Source: JAGQLF01 sp964635995 | GTDB taxonomy: Bacteria; Patescibacteriota; Dojkabacteria; J137 | DNA length: 23,913 bases | Assembly: GCA_964635995.1 (NCBI GenBank) | Contig: CAZWRA010000020.1 | Span: forward strand, 1-23,913 | Direction of reading: 5' to 3' | Part shown: piece after piece, positions 15,911 to 23,913 of the stretch | Layout: each line of letters opens with the position of its first letter | Numbering within the stretch: position 1 is the first letter of the stretch | The notes under the pieces: generated by a model | The model's input: the letters and a program-made list of their open reading frames with translations, nothing else | The model's database searches: none | Told to the model about the DNA's origin: nothing | Position numbers and translations under genes: made by a program

Positions 15911-16996
15911 CTAACCTTTTACAACCAATTCTGGATATAACAACCCATTATAACTGTCGTATGAGTTTGTATAGGCCCCAGCATTTTGAAAGTACAATTT
16001 ATCACCCAAAGTTAAATTATGTGGTAATAACACACCTTGCATATATTTATCGGTGCTATCACAACTAGGCCCACATAATGTATATGGTATTAGTTTCTTT
16101 GATTTTTTTTCTGTTAAGATAGTATACTCAAATCCTTCTAGTGTCTCTTGCAGACCGTTATATGCACCTATATCTAGATACAGCCATTCATCTTCACCTC
16201 TTTTTGCCCTACTTATTACAGAAGCTACTAATACACCACTTTCTCCAACTAACGATCTTCCAGGTTCAATAACAAGCCTTTTACCGTCAAACCCCAACTC
16301 TTCAAATTTTGTGTGAATAACATTCGATATTTCATCAAGAAGTGGTACATCTTTTCTATATTTAACAGGAACACCCCCTCCAATATCAATTAATTCAATT
16401 TGAATTTTAGATTTTACTAAAAGATCATCTACTTCTTTTACTTTCTCCAATGCTCTCTTCCAAGTCTCAGGACTTATGTTTTGAGAACCAACATGAAAAG
16501 CTAGACCATATGGGATAAGATTGTTTCTCTTTGCTGTCTGCAGTAATCTATATGCTTCGTAAGTTGTTGCTCCAAATTTTTTAACTAATGGCCATTCGCT
16601 TCCAGCATTATCTACAGATAATCTTATAAAAACTTTTGACTTGGGTGCAAGCTTAGATATCTTTTCTATTTCCATAGATGAATCGGCAGCATAAACACTT
16701 ACTCCATTCTGATAAGCATATTCAATATCTCTCGGTATTTTTGTTGGGGCGCTGAAGAAGATTCTATCCATAGAAACTCCTATATCTTTGAGCCACTCTA
16801 TCTCTTGTTTAGATGCTACATCAAAATTAATCTCTTGAGAAGCTATAACTTTAAGCACAGACTTATCATTATTAGCTTTAACAGAATAATAAACGTTACC
16901 TATTCCAAAATAATTATTGTATTCTTTACATCTGTTTTCTAATTTTTTTCTATCAATTATTAGATATGGAGTATCTTTTATTTTTTTTGCTGACAT
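15911..16996 (-). CDS. Ornithine/lysine decarboxylase-type PLP enzyme (fold III)
   Basis: This is a PLP-dependent amino acid decarboxylase of the alanine-racemase fold, probably making putrescine or cadaverine. In the 361-residue protein K40 (YYSVKAN) should bind PLP. H168 (FHVGSQ) stacks on the cofactor, GGG 206-208 and EPGR 244-247 hold the phosphate and pyridine nitrogen, and C312 in CGPSCDSTD is the catalytic cysteine. That cysteine motif fits ornithine decarboxylase better than diaminopimelate decarboxylase. The length is close to the minimal form of the family. It starts 5 bases after the stop of the upstream unknown gene. The substrate cannot be settled from sequence alone. Confidence 0.87.
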   Translation of the reverse strand: MSAKKIKDTPYLIIDRKKLENRCKEYNNYFGIGNVYYSVKANNDKSVLKVIASQEINFDVASKQEIEWLKDIGVSMDRIFFSAPTKIPRDIEYAYQNGVSVYAADSSMEIEKISKLAPKSKVFIRLSVDNAGSEWPLVKKFGATTYEAYRLLQTAKRNNLIPYGLAFHVGSQNISPETWKRALEKVKEVDDLLVKSKIQIELIDIGGGVPVKYRKDVPLLDEISNVIHTKFEELGFDGKRLVIEPGRSLVGESGVLVASVISRAKRGEDEWLYLDIGAYNGLQETLEGFEYTILTEKKSKKLIPYTLCGPSCDSTDKYMQGVLLPHNLTLGDKLYFQNAGAYTNSYDSYNGLLYPELVVKG

Positions 16997-17001
16997 TATT
17001 G

Positions 17002-18360
17002 TTAATTTAATATTTGTTCTAAAATATCTAGATCTATTGAAGAAAGATCACTTGCACTCTCTTCCTTTAATTTCTGTGAAGCCATTTTTAAATATTTCAA
17101 ATTCCATGGTTGCATAAGGGCATAAAATAACCTAATATCCCTAGTCATACTTTGTATACCTCTATACGAGAGAGTACCTAATATGAAAGATTTAGCTTGA
17201 GGACTAGCAGGATCTAAATCCTCCACTCCACCAGTTTGAATAATATTGCCTCTATTTAGAATTCTTGTATAAAAAGGCATCGACATTATATTTACTAAGT
17301 TTTTATTTATTCCGCCTTTTAATTGAGATCGAACTAAAAGTAGTGGAAGAGCCAGAACAGAAACTGCTTTAAATGCATTCCTTGACATTCCTTCAATTAA
17401 ATTAGCCATGTTATTTCCAGATCTCCGACCATTTTTATCAACGCCATCAATAGTCCAAGCAACAACAGCTTCATCTTCTGCAGGGGGTAAGTTATTCAAT
17501 TTTCTAAAATTTGTTAATCTTTGCTTAGCATGTCTTAACGATGCATTTGAAGTTATGAATGACAATAGTTTATCGACAATTGAGGCTTTAGATTTACCAC
17601 TACCTTCATGGAATTTAATCATTGAATCATACAATTCCTCAAAGCTCATATCATCATGAGGAACTTCACTACAGGATTTGATAGTTGACCATAGTGACTC
17701 TACAAACCTATCATCTTCATGGATTCGTTTAACTAAGTCTAAATTTAAAATCCACTCTGCAGCATCAAAGAAGTCATGAGGTCTGCTTTTACCATATCTT
17801 AGTAACATATGTTGATCCAGCATTCCTACTGTTTTTCTAATAGAGTTGCTTTTTTCATTTCTTAATTGCTCTATTCTTTCAGTACTCAATCCAGGGTGTA
17901 AACTAAAGTTGATATCTATACTTCTTCCAATTTCTTTAACTATACCTTCAAAACCAATATCATAATGTAGAGCAAATAATCCAGCTGGAACCCCGTCGAG
18001 ATAGAAGACTGCAAATGTGGTAAAAGTATTGCTTTGACATAAATCTTTAAAATAATTTCTGGAAAAATCTATCGAACCTTTCATATTCCATCTTTCTTCA
18101 AATCCCCTAGCATGAAACTCAAATACTTCATCAGGGATTTGTTCTACGAACGCGGTTCTATCGTCTCCTGGATTAAAATCGTAAAATTGAACATGTAATC
18201 TATTTCCCAGCATCTCGTAGCTTGTGCAACCACTTTGCTCATATCGCAAGTATGAGTTATTTCTTCTTATATCCTCAATATCATCTAAGACATTTGGATC
18301 AGTAGAAGTGGGTTGTCTAATTGCATCCATAAATATATGTGCTCCAATTATATTGTCCAC
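17002..18360 (-). CDS. Unknown protein, first gene of the decarboxylase-kinase operon
   Basis: This is a 452-residue protein I do not recognise. Residues ~110-135 (FTTFAVFYLDGVPAGLFALHYD) resemble the central strand pattern of GNAT acetyltransferases, but the acetyl-CoA loop is not clear, so this is only a hint. The rest is mostly helical and soluble, with a Lys/Ser-rich stretch near 250-270 and a mildly hydrophobic helix around 335-350. GTG 18360 gives the longest ORF. ATG 18330 is an alternative, with a TATAAT at 18347-18352 inside the longer form and a GGAG in between. It lies directly upstream of the PLP decarboxylase (5-base gap), which suggests a shared pathway, for example modification of a diamine. 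The gene is intact. Confidence 0.65.
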   Translation of the reverse strand: MDNIIGAHIFMDAIRQPTSTDPNVLDDIEDIRRNNSYLRYEQSGCTSYEMLGNRLHVQFYDFNPGDDRTAFVEQIPDEVFEFHARGFEERWNMKGSIDFSRNYFKDLCQSNTFTTFAVFYLDGVPAGLFALHYDIGFEGIVKEIGRSIDINFSLHPGLSTERIEQLRNEKSNSIRKTVGMLDQHMLLRYGKSRPHDFFDAAEWILNLDLVKRIHEDDRFVESLWSTIKSCSEVPHDDMSFEELYDSMIKFHEGSGKSKASIVDKLLSFITSNASLRHAKQRLTNFRKLNNLPPAEDEAVVAWTIDGVDKNGRRSGNNMANLIEGMSRNAFKAVSVLALPLLLVRSQLKGGINKNLVNIMSMPFYTRILNRGNIIQTGGVEDLDPASPQAKSFILGTLSYRGIQSMTRDIRLFYALMQPWNLKYLKMASQKLKEESASDLSSIDLDILEQILN

Positions 18361-18393
18361 TACATGCAGTTAACTGTGTCAAAAAATACTAAC

Positions 18394-18409
18394 GTCAGAA
18401 CAAACTGAC
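18394..18409. promoter_or_regulatory. Inverted repeat in the divergent spacer, possible regulator operator
   Basis: GTCAG (18394-18398) and CTGAC (18405-18409) are separated by 6 bases. A second pair, TGTGTCA (18375-18381) and TGACACA (18406-18412), overlaps it. They lie between the unknown-decarboxylase-kinase operon and the XRE gene, where a regulator would be expected to bind. Assigning them to the XRE protein is inference. Confidence 0.4.
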
Positions 18410-18459
18410 ACACTGATTTGTTTACAGTCGGTACATTTCTCTGCCACTATTTAATGACA

Positions 18460-18488
18460 TTGACAGATTATCTCATCTTTTTTATACT
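18460..18488 (+). promoter_or_regulatory. Near-consensus sigma-70 promoter of the XRE gene
   Basis: TTGACA (18460-18465), a 17-base spacer and TATACT (18483-18488) point toward the XRE gene at 18531. A second TATAAT (18519-18524) lies 6 bases before the ATG and could give a leaderless transcript. It is the best -35/-10 pair seen in the window. Confidence 0.65.
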
Positions 18489-18530
18489 TTTGCAACATAT
18501 TTTTAATATATAATATGATATAATTCTATT

Positions 18531-19255
18531 ATGGAACATATAAGTATTAAAATAAGAAAACTTAGAGAACAGAGAAAATTAAGTCAGTTTAATCTTGAAC
18601 TTGCTATAGGAGCTTACCAGGAAGTTTAAGTAAAATTGAGAACGGCACGGTTAACCCAACTAAATAAACATTGCTAAAAAAAGCCGAAATATTAAAGCTG
18701 ACTCAAATAGAAAGTATTGATATTTTTGGCATAAAGGAAATAGATCCTGATGACCATGAAATAGATAATATTTTATCATTCATGAAAGATTACTTAAGGG
18801 ATGCTTCAGTCTATTCAATATTAATAGATAATAGAGGTAGTATTTTAGCTTGTAGTGAAGGCTTCTATCATCTTTTGCCTTTAGATAAAGTAGAGATAAC
18901 TAATTTCCTAGGAACTAATTTAATTGAAATTCTCTTTAACGAAGATCTTCCATTTCAAAAGATTTTAGGTATAGATGATTCTATGGCTATTTTTGAAATA
19001 ATTTTATTTTTACATAATAACAAAGGCAGGGAAGAAGAAAGCTGGTTTAAAGAGATTTTAAAAAAATTAAGTAAATTTGAAAGATTTAATATGCTTCTAA
19101 AAGAAGCTCACAATAATGAGAATACATATATTTCTGCACAGTCAAGAAAAGTAAAGATAAAAGTTGAAGGTGATGTATATCATTTTATTTCAAACTTTTA
19201 TAAACTTAATATTGATCCCAGATTCGAACTAATAGACTATGTCTTACTAGATTAA
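18531..19255 (+). pseudogene. XRE-family regulator with MmyB-like ligand-binding domain, interrupted
   Basis: ATG 18531 starts a helix-turn-helix domain: ISIKIRKLREQRKLSQFNLELA. A one-base deletion near 18612-18617 shifts the frame. Reading on gives PGSLSKIENGTVNPTK, the rest of the XRE domain. An in-frame TAA (18665-18667) then stands where an E or Q is usual before TLLKKAEILKL. The remaining 195 codons are clean to TAA 19255. They resemble the MmyB-like ligand-binding domain: VYSILIDNRGSILACSEGF near its start and later FISNFYKLNIDPRFELIDYV. The joined length of about 240 residues fits that family. It is divergent from the decarboxylase operon, and its 3' end overlaps the next minus-strand gene by 9 bases. 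As written no DNA-binding regulator can be made. Confidence 0.78.
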
Positions 19256-19981
19256 AATCTCCCGCTTTGAAGTAATTGAGTACTCAAAAGGATTAGCTTC
19301 AAATTCAATATCAAGTGTTAAAAGTATATTATCCATTATTTTCACAGATTCTAAAGTTTTTAATTCATCTGGAGTTGGAGCTTTAAACTGATTAAAAATG
19401 TATGATAAGCTGTATGCCTTATTGTTGCTTATTATCCAATTTCCGACGGAATATATATCTTCTTCAACTTTACCTAAATCTAAAGTCTCATTTAAATATT
19501 CATAATGAATCATTCCATAACTTGGAGCATTAGCCCACCAGGACCTTATAAGTGTTATTTCGTCGTTTAAAGGGGTTATAAAAGATCTTTCTATATCCTT
19601 AACGCTTAGTAGGCTAAAACCGCTATCATCTATGACTTTTTCATCATTATTAACTATAAGAATATAAAAACTTGATGATTCATCTGGAGATTTAAAAGTT
19701 AAACATATATCTTCTACATTAGGATATATACAATTCTCGTTTCTAATTTCTATAACTGTCCAATCTTTAGGCATTTGTAATGATATTCCCATAACTTCAT
19801 TTTCATATTCTATCCAATCTGTATAGATAGGGGTCTATTCATTTAAGTCGTTGTTCTTTTCGGTTATATTTTCCTTTTCAGTTGTTTGATGTTCTAAGTT
19901 TTTGTTATTCACCTCTACTCCTATGAAAATAACTAGAAGACAAACTGCAAATATAAAAATCAATATTATTCTATTTTTCAT
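19247..19981 (-). pseudogene. Membrane-anchored extracytoplasmic protein, interrupted by an amber codon
   Basis: ATG 19981 begins MKNRIILIFIFAVCLLVIFI, a signal anchor, then a polar linker. TAG at 19835-19837 interrupts the frame after 48 codons. The same frame continues TPIYTDWIEYENEVMGISLQ and on for 195 codons to TAA 19247. The globular part (MPKDWTVIEI, then a Cys pair around NCIYPNVEDIC) resembles the gene ending at 21365 and is PsbP/Mog1-like in pattern. That family label is a weak guess. AGGAAG sits 8 bases before the ATG, a real Shine-Dalgarno sequence that fits an internal operon gene. It is 26 bases downstream of the intact anchored protein gene. Confidence 0.7.
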
Positions 19982-20007
19982 TTAATACTTCCTAGTAACT
20001 TACAAAA

Positions 20008-20964
20008 TTAAAATTTTTCAATTAATGGTAAAAATACTTCAATATTCTCTCCATTTATTTTTTCCAAGTTTGATTTGATCCTGAGGTTAAATAATATTAC
20101 AGGAACTAAGGCTCTGTCTTCTACAATTAGATAGTATGCTGATTTCGGATCTTGAATATAAAGTTCTACATTAGATAAACTATTTTCAGGGTATCTTTGA
20201 ATAAACAAGTCACTCCATAAATACACGTCCAAACTAGGAACAGTATAAAGATTATCCGAAGTAATTAGTTCTTTAATATTAGCAAATGTTTTTATTTGAT
20301 TTTCAAATCTTATCTCTTTTATTTCTACCTCATCCTTGAATAAACTATGCCTTATCCTATTTACATAATATAAACTCTGTTCAGCTTCATTTTTGAAAAG
20401 GTAAGCGATATTTGGATAATTTACAACTGGATTTCCCTCGAATAAATTAAAACTATAAAGATCGTTTCTATAAGTAGAATTCAATCTATTATTATATTCA
20501 GGATTGTCAGCCGGTCCAATTGGATAAATATCGTATTCTTTTGAAATATGATACTTGTCCTCTATATTATAAAAGAATACGTTACTATATAGTTCTGTAA
20601 GAATGTTTTCAATTGAGGGTACTATAGTATATTTTTGTTTTTGAACTAAGAAGAAAAGATGTTCCTCATTTGGAAGTTCTTCAATTTTCAATCCAGAAGT
20701 TGCAATTTTATAAGACTTAGCTGAATCAATGATTTTATCTAATACTTTCTCATCAAAATTCAACTCTATGTTTTCATTAGGGAAAACTTCACTTAATTTT
20801 TGAATTATACTATCTTCATTTAGATTTATTTCGTCAAAAGAAATTAATATACTTTCATCTTCATTAACTATTACTTTATCTCCAGCGATATAACTAACTA
20901 AGATTATAATAGTTATTAGTATTATTAAGATTACTGAGAATTTTATGATCTTGTTTCTTGTCAT
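20008..20964 (-). CDS. Single-pass membrane-anchored protein of unknown function
   Basis: The protein has 318 residues. Basic N-terminal residues (MTRNKIIK) precede one TM helix (about 9-27), then an extracytoplasmic domain rich in Asn, Glu, Ile and Tyr with no cysteines. No family was recognised. It is the only fully intact gene in the 19247-23913 run. It starts 16 bases after the truncated peptidase-linker paralogue and is followed closely by the gene at 19981, so it is probably part of one operon. Given its neighbours a cell-envelope role is likely, but that is context only. Confidence 0.75.
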   Translation of the reverse strand: MTRNKIIKFSVILIILITIIILVSYIAGDKVIVNEDESILISFDEINLNEDSIIQKLSEVFPNENIELNFDEKVLDKIIDSAKSYKIATSGLKIEELPNEEHLFFLVQKQKYTIVPSIENILTELYSNVFFYNIEDKYHISKEYDIYPIGPADNPEYNNRLNSTYRNDLYSFNLFEGNPVVNYPNIAYLFKNEAEQSLYYVNRIRHSLFKDEVEIKEIRFENQIKTFANIKELITSDNLYTVPSLDVYLWSDLFIQRYPENSLSNVELYIQDPKSAYYLIVEDRALVPVILFNLRIKSNLEKINGENIEVFLPLIEKF

Positions 20965-20980
20965 GTTTAAAAATATTAAA

Positions 20981-21365
20981 TTAATTACATCCTACTGTCG
21001 CATAGTCAGTAGTTATAGCACCTATAGTCCAACTACCATATGGTCCTACATCATCATGACCTTCGGGACCAGAATATATAATTTCTGCACCTTTGCAGTC
21101 CGAATCCATCGTCAGTGGATTCACACCCCCTCCAAGCAAATCCTTCTTACATATTTCATCATGTATGGAGTAAGGTTGAGGCAATTGTTGAACTTTTAGC
21201 CCTATATGTCTTGCATTATCGGTCCCAAGTATTATGTTGACTTTCATCGATATTTTTAGCCTTAAGGTTTTCTAGGTTGAAGAAAACACTTCCTTTATCA
21301 TTTAAAACTACTAAAATAACACCAGAAGTAACTTTTAGAAATAAGATGATAAAGAATCGTTTCAT
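20981..21365 (-). pseudogene. Truncated, frameshifted paralogue of the M23 protein linker region
   Basis: ATG 21365 overlaps the stop of the upstream gene by one base (TAATG). It encodes a signal/TM start (MKRFFIILFLKVTSGVILVV) and a short polar stretch. The frame shifts near 21235-21255 into LKVQQLPQPYSIHDEICKKD, then LLGGGVNPLTMDSDC, ending GCN at 20981. The middle is a clear copy of the peptidase gene's linker (YSIYDGICKKDFLGGSVHP). At the DNA level 55 of 71 bases match between 21102-21172 and 22554-22624. The M23 catalytic domain is missing. It is either a decayed duplicate or a small secreted Cys-bearing relative. Confidence 0.65.
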
Positions 21366-22065
21366 TATTCTATAAACTCTAATGTACTTAATACCTCATC
21401 AAACTCTTCAAAAATTATTGGATTATTAATACCTTCAATTTCTTCTTTATTCGTTATTTCTTCATCTATTCGGTATGATACATTGTAAGTTGAACCATTG
21501 ATATCCTTCCACAGTGAAAAATATCCCCCTCTTGAATCCTATTAGCTTCAGAAAAATAGAGCTGTAGAATAGGTTTATTTTCATGAGGGTTTGCATAGTT
21601 AAATTCTTTGCTTCTTAATAAATGATGATTAGATTTAGTTGTTACTATATTAGAATTCTGTATTATATTTTCCGTTACAACTCCCTCACCATATGCACTA
21701 TTATTCTTAAGAATTGAAATTATGTAACTACTATTATTTTTACTATATATTACTGTACAGCTCACATTTGCTTCATTAAGATATCCACACTCTTTATAAT
21801 TATCATACTCTCTAACTTCCCAACTAATAGGAATTGCTATTTTAAAGTTATCATTTTTATACTCAATATGCTCAGAAACCTTTAAATCATTCGGGATATT
21901 CTCTTTTAAGAATTCCTTATCTTCATTATTTTCTTTTTGATCATTTCTCGATACTACTTTAGAGCTAAATATAATAAAGCCCGTGACAAGTAGTATAAAG
22001 AGTATTGTAGATAAAACTATAATTTTCTTTAGATTTTTATTATAGTTAGTATTCTTTTGTGACAT
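21365..22065 (-). pseudogene. Membrane-anchored extracytoplasmic protein, frameshifted at a G5 run
   Basis: ATG 22065 lies inside the last codons of the M23 gene (20-base overlap), indicating translational coupling. A TM helix (about 15-34) follows a Lys/Asn-rich start. The outer domain contains FKIAIPISWEVREYDNYKEC and a second Cys soon after, like its relative at 19247-19981. The frame breaks at five Cs on the plus strand (21525-21529, G5 in the gene). With one more G it reads GYFSLWKDINGSTYNVSYRI and continues to TAA 21365-21367, which overlaps the next ATG. Without the fix it ends at TAG 21466. The overlaps on both sides support the longer, corrected gene as the original. Confidence 0.75.
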
Positions 22066-23913
22066 AGTAAATTTTATTATTTAAATCAATATAATAAGCG
22101 GGCAGATAGTCACTATTGTGTGGTCCTCTCATATATCCAAAGTGATTTTGCAATTGCGGATCAAGTTGATCCCCAAAAATAAATGAACTTGAGCTAAATA
22201 AATCAAAATGTAAGTGACGACCGTTACATATACCAGTACACGCCATAGTAAAAAGATAATCATGGTAAATATTTTGATTAGCTTTAACTTCTAATCCCTG
22301 TCCATGTAAATATCGGGTAGTAAACTCCCCGTGATTTACATCAACCATGTGAGCCCCCTTTCCATCATCCGTAGTAGCTATAGTAACAAATCCTCCTGCA
22401 ACTGAGTTTACCTTACACATAGCTCCTAGAGACCTAATATCTACACCATAATGGAAATCTCCAATGTGGGGTCTTATACCATAGTCATCTTCACCATAAT
22501 CTCCGTTTATAGATAAATCTCCACTGTATACTATTGTCGTATCTATACAATTTGAATCTTTTGATAAAGGATGTACACTCCCTCCAAGAAAATCCTTCTT
22601 ACAGATTCCATCATATATTGAATATCCTTTTGGACAAGGTGGTTGCTTACAACTCCTACTCTCATTATCCCATTCCTCCCCCTTTTCACATACACTTTCA
22701 CCGCAAATCCATTTTCCTGCTTCGAATCCTTGACATAGTCTTCCGCTATTATCATCTCTATGAATACTTCCTGTTGGAAATCCAAACTCTCCTCCTGTAC
22801 CTCCTGAAGCTTGATGTTGTTTCCAAATTTCTCCGTAAACCATATTTGTTCCTTTCTTACTTGCATAAATTGTACCTCTTTCAAACTGTCGATATTCTCC
22901 AGTTGTTCCATAAGAACTTTTAGCTGCTGTATCTTTATTCATAGTTGGCAATCCTAATTCAATGCATGGATCAATTTGTATTCCATTCTCATATTTAATT
23001 CCTATTTTACTATTGTAATAAACAGATCTAAAGCTATTCTCTATCCGTAGATAATACTAGTTATTTTTTAGAGGATTAAAAAATCTATCTCCATAAAATC
23101 CATTGCCTACAGACCATTTAACTTCATCTTTATAAGTTCCACAATACTCAGTACCGTTAGTATTGTATAAATTTAATGCTGGTCTTTCCTTTAATCTATT
23201 TTTAGTATAACTAGCTACAGGTATTGCTCTAAAAGCTTCATCTTCAAAAAACCAATCTTGACTAATCAAAAGGCTATCTTTCTCACCTTCATCTATTGTA
23301 TAAAAATGTCCTCTAAAATCAGGAATGCTTAAAAATCTATAAACTGGACTTGGATCTATATCGCTCCTTTTATAAGCATAGAAATCTCCATCGGGTTCAG
23401 CAACCCAAGGTCCCCATAAACCATCCTCGATCTCTTTTTTATGAATTCTACTAACAGTGTAGAAATGAGCGTTATTAACAGTATTTCTAAATCTGTAAAC
23501 TCTATTAGCATCTGAAGGATAGTCTCCTTGATAATATGCGTAAAAGGCTACACCTTCTAAAATCCAATTTGGATCATTTTCTAAAATATCATCTTTTTCA
23601 GGTTCGATAATTGTGAAGAAATGGTTTTTGTACGTTGGGCTGTAGAATCTATATACAGGTTTAAGTTTACTCCAAGCTATTTCAGGTCCCCCATACCCCC
23701 AATCACCTAACTCACTCAGACCTAAAATTACTGGACTATTTATCTCACCATATTGCATTAATAGTTCAGGATCGATCGGATAAGTAGTACTATCAGAATT
23801 AAATCTATGCACCTCAAAGTGTAAGTGACATCCTATACTTCCTTGTTCAGGTCCTGTAACAGCTTGACCTCTAAATGTAGATAATTACCAGATAAGGACA
23901 AATGAATTTTATC
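22046..23913 (-). pseudogene. Large secreted double-M23 peptidase protein with DUF5648 and LGFP repeats, interrupted (5' end outside window)
   Basis: Domains in order along the gene: (a) the end of an M23 metallopeptidase (GCHLHFEVHRF, the H-x-H motif); (b) three DUF5648-type repeats (PVYRFYSPTYKNHFFTI, VYRFRNTVNNAHFYTV, PVYRFLSIPDFRGHFYTI); (c) LGFP repeats (ELGLPT with YRQFERGTIY, then EFGFPTGS with CQGFEAGKWIC); (d) a Cys-bearing linker; (e) a second M23 domain with HYGVDI and RHLHFD, the Zn-binding H...D and H-x-H. M23 enzymes cut peptidoglycan cross-links or are inactive wall binders. TAG 23057-23059 interrupts the frame, yet the same frame continues with YYLRIENSFR into the LGFP repeat, so both halves are one gene. 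Near 23881-23887 the frame breaks again (in-frame TAA or shift). The next gene overlaps its end. Confidence 0.8.

Noticed and set aside
1..23913. UGA reassignment to Gly or Trp, as in some candidate phyla
   Set aside because: Intact genes contain no internal TGA and use TGG for Trp and normal Gly codons. The one TGA met (near 1044) is at a frameshift.
23864..23913. YLHLEV in another frame near the window end as a further M23 motif
   Set aside because: That frame closes at a TAG after about 25 codons. The HLHFEV in the main frame joins cleanly to the downstream repeats, so the other is probably coincidence.

Overview
The window is AT-rich bacterial DNA. Tightly packed genes, short intergenic gaps, an orphan PrgI/VirB3-like gene, lamin-tail and Cys-rich surface proteins, GIY-YIG cassettes and -10 boxes lying almost on start codons all point to a member of the Candidate Phyla Radiation (Patescibacteria). 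That placement is inference; there is no rRNA here to confirm it. UGA is not reassigned: tryptophan is TGG and the intact ORFs close with TAA or TAG.

Layout. (1) 1-5540, minus strand: the first codons of a GIY-YIG endonuclease gene, a broken membrane-anchored lamin-tail protein, a Cys-rich tandem-repeat surface protein, the CCA-adding enzyme (cca) and a family 1 glycoside hydrolase. (2) 5607-11415, plus strand: a frameshifted inositol-monophosphatase-family gene, a UbiA-family prenyltransferase, recX with an internal amber codon, a long helical protein gene broken three times, a PrgI/VirB3-like membrane protein and a DUF1653 protein. (3) 11461-12040: tRNA-Leu(UAA) flanked by two small insertions. 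Each insertion ends in a copy of the neighbouring tRNA terminus, and the downstream one carries a GIY-YIG gene between inverted repeats. (4) 12058-18360, minus strand: a class II photolyase, then a likely three-gene operon (unknown protein, ornithine/lysine-decarboxylase-type PLP enzyme, membrane histidine kinase). (5) 18531-19255, plus strand: a broken XRE regulator with an MmyB-like ligand domain, behind a near-consensus promoter and facing away from that operon. (6) 19247-23913, minus strand: a run of exported or membrane-anchored proteins with overlapping or closely spaced genes. It holds a large double-M23 peptidase protein with DUF5648 and LGFP repeats, two related single-pass extracytoplasmic proteins, a truncated paralogue of the peptidase linker, and one intact anchored protein. 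Most of these genes are interrupted.

The main oddity is clustered gene breakage. About fourteen lesions (in-frame TAA/TAG or single frameshifts) fall in eight genes, while roughly 12 kb of housekeeping, kinase, decarboxylase and photolyase sequence has none. In several broken genes the reading frame beyond the lesion is long and clean. Recent decay, assembly error and stop-codon readthrough all remain possible. The most distinctive structural signal is the tRNA-Leu locus with its GIY-YIG cassette.
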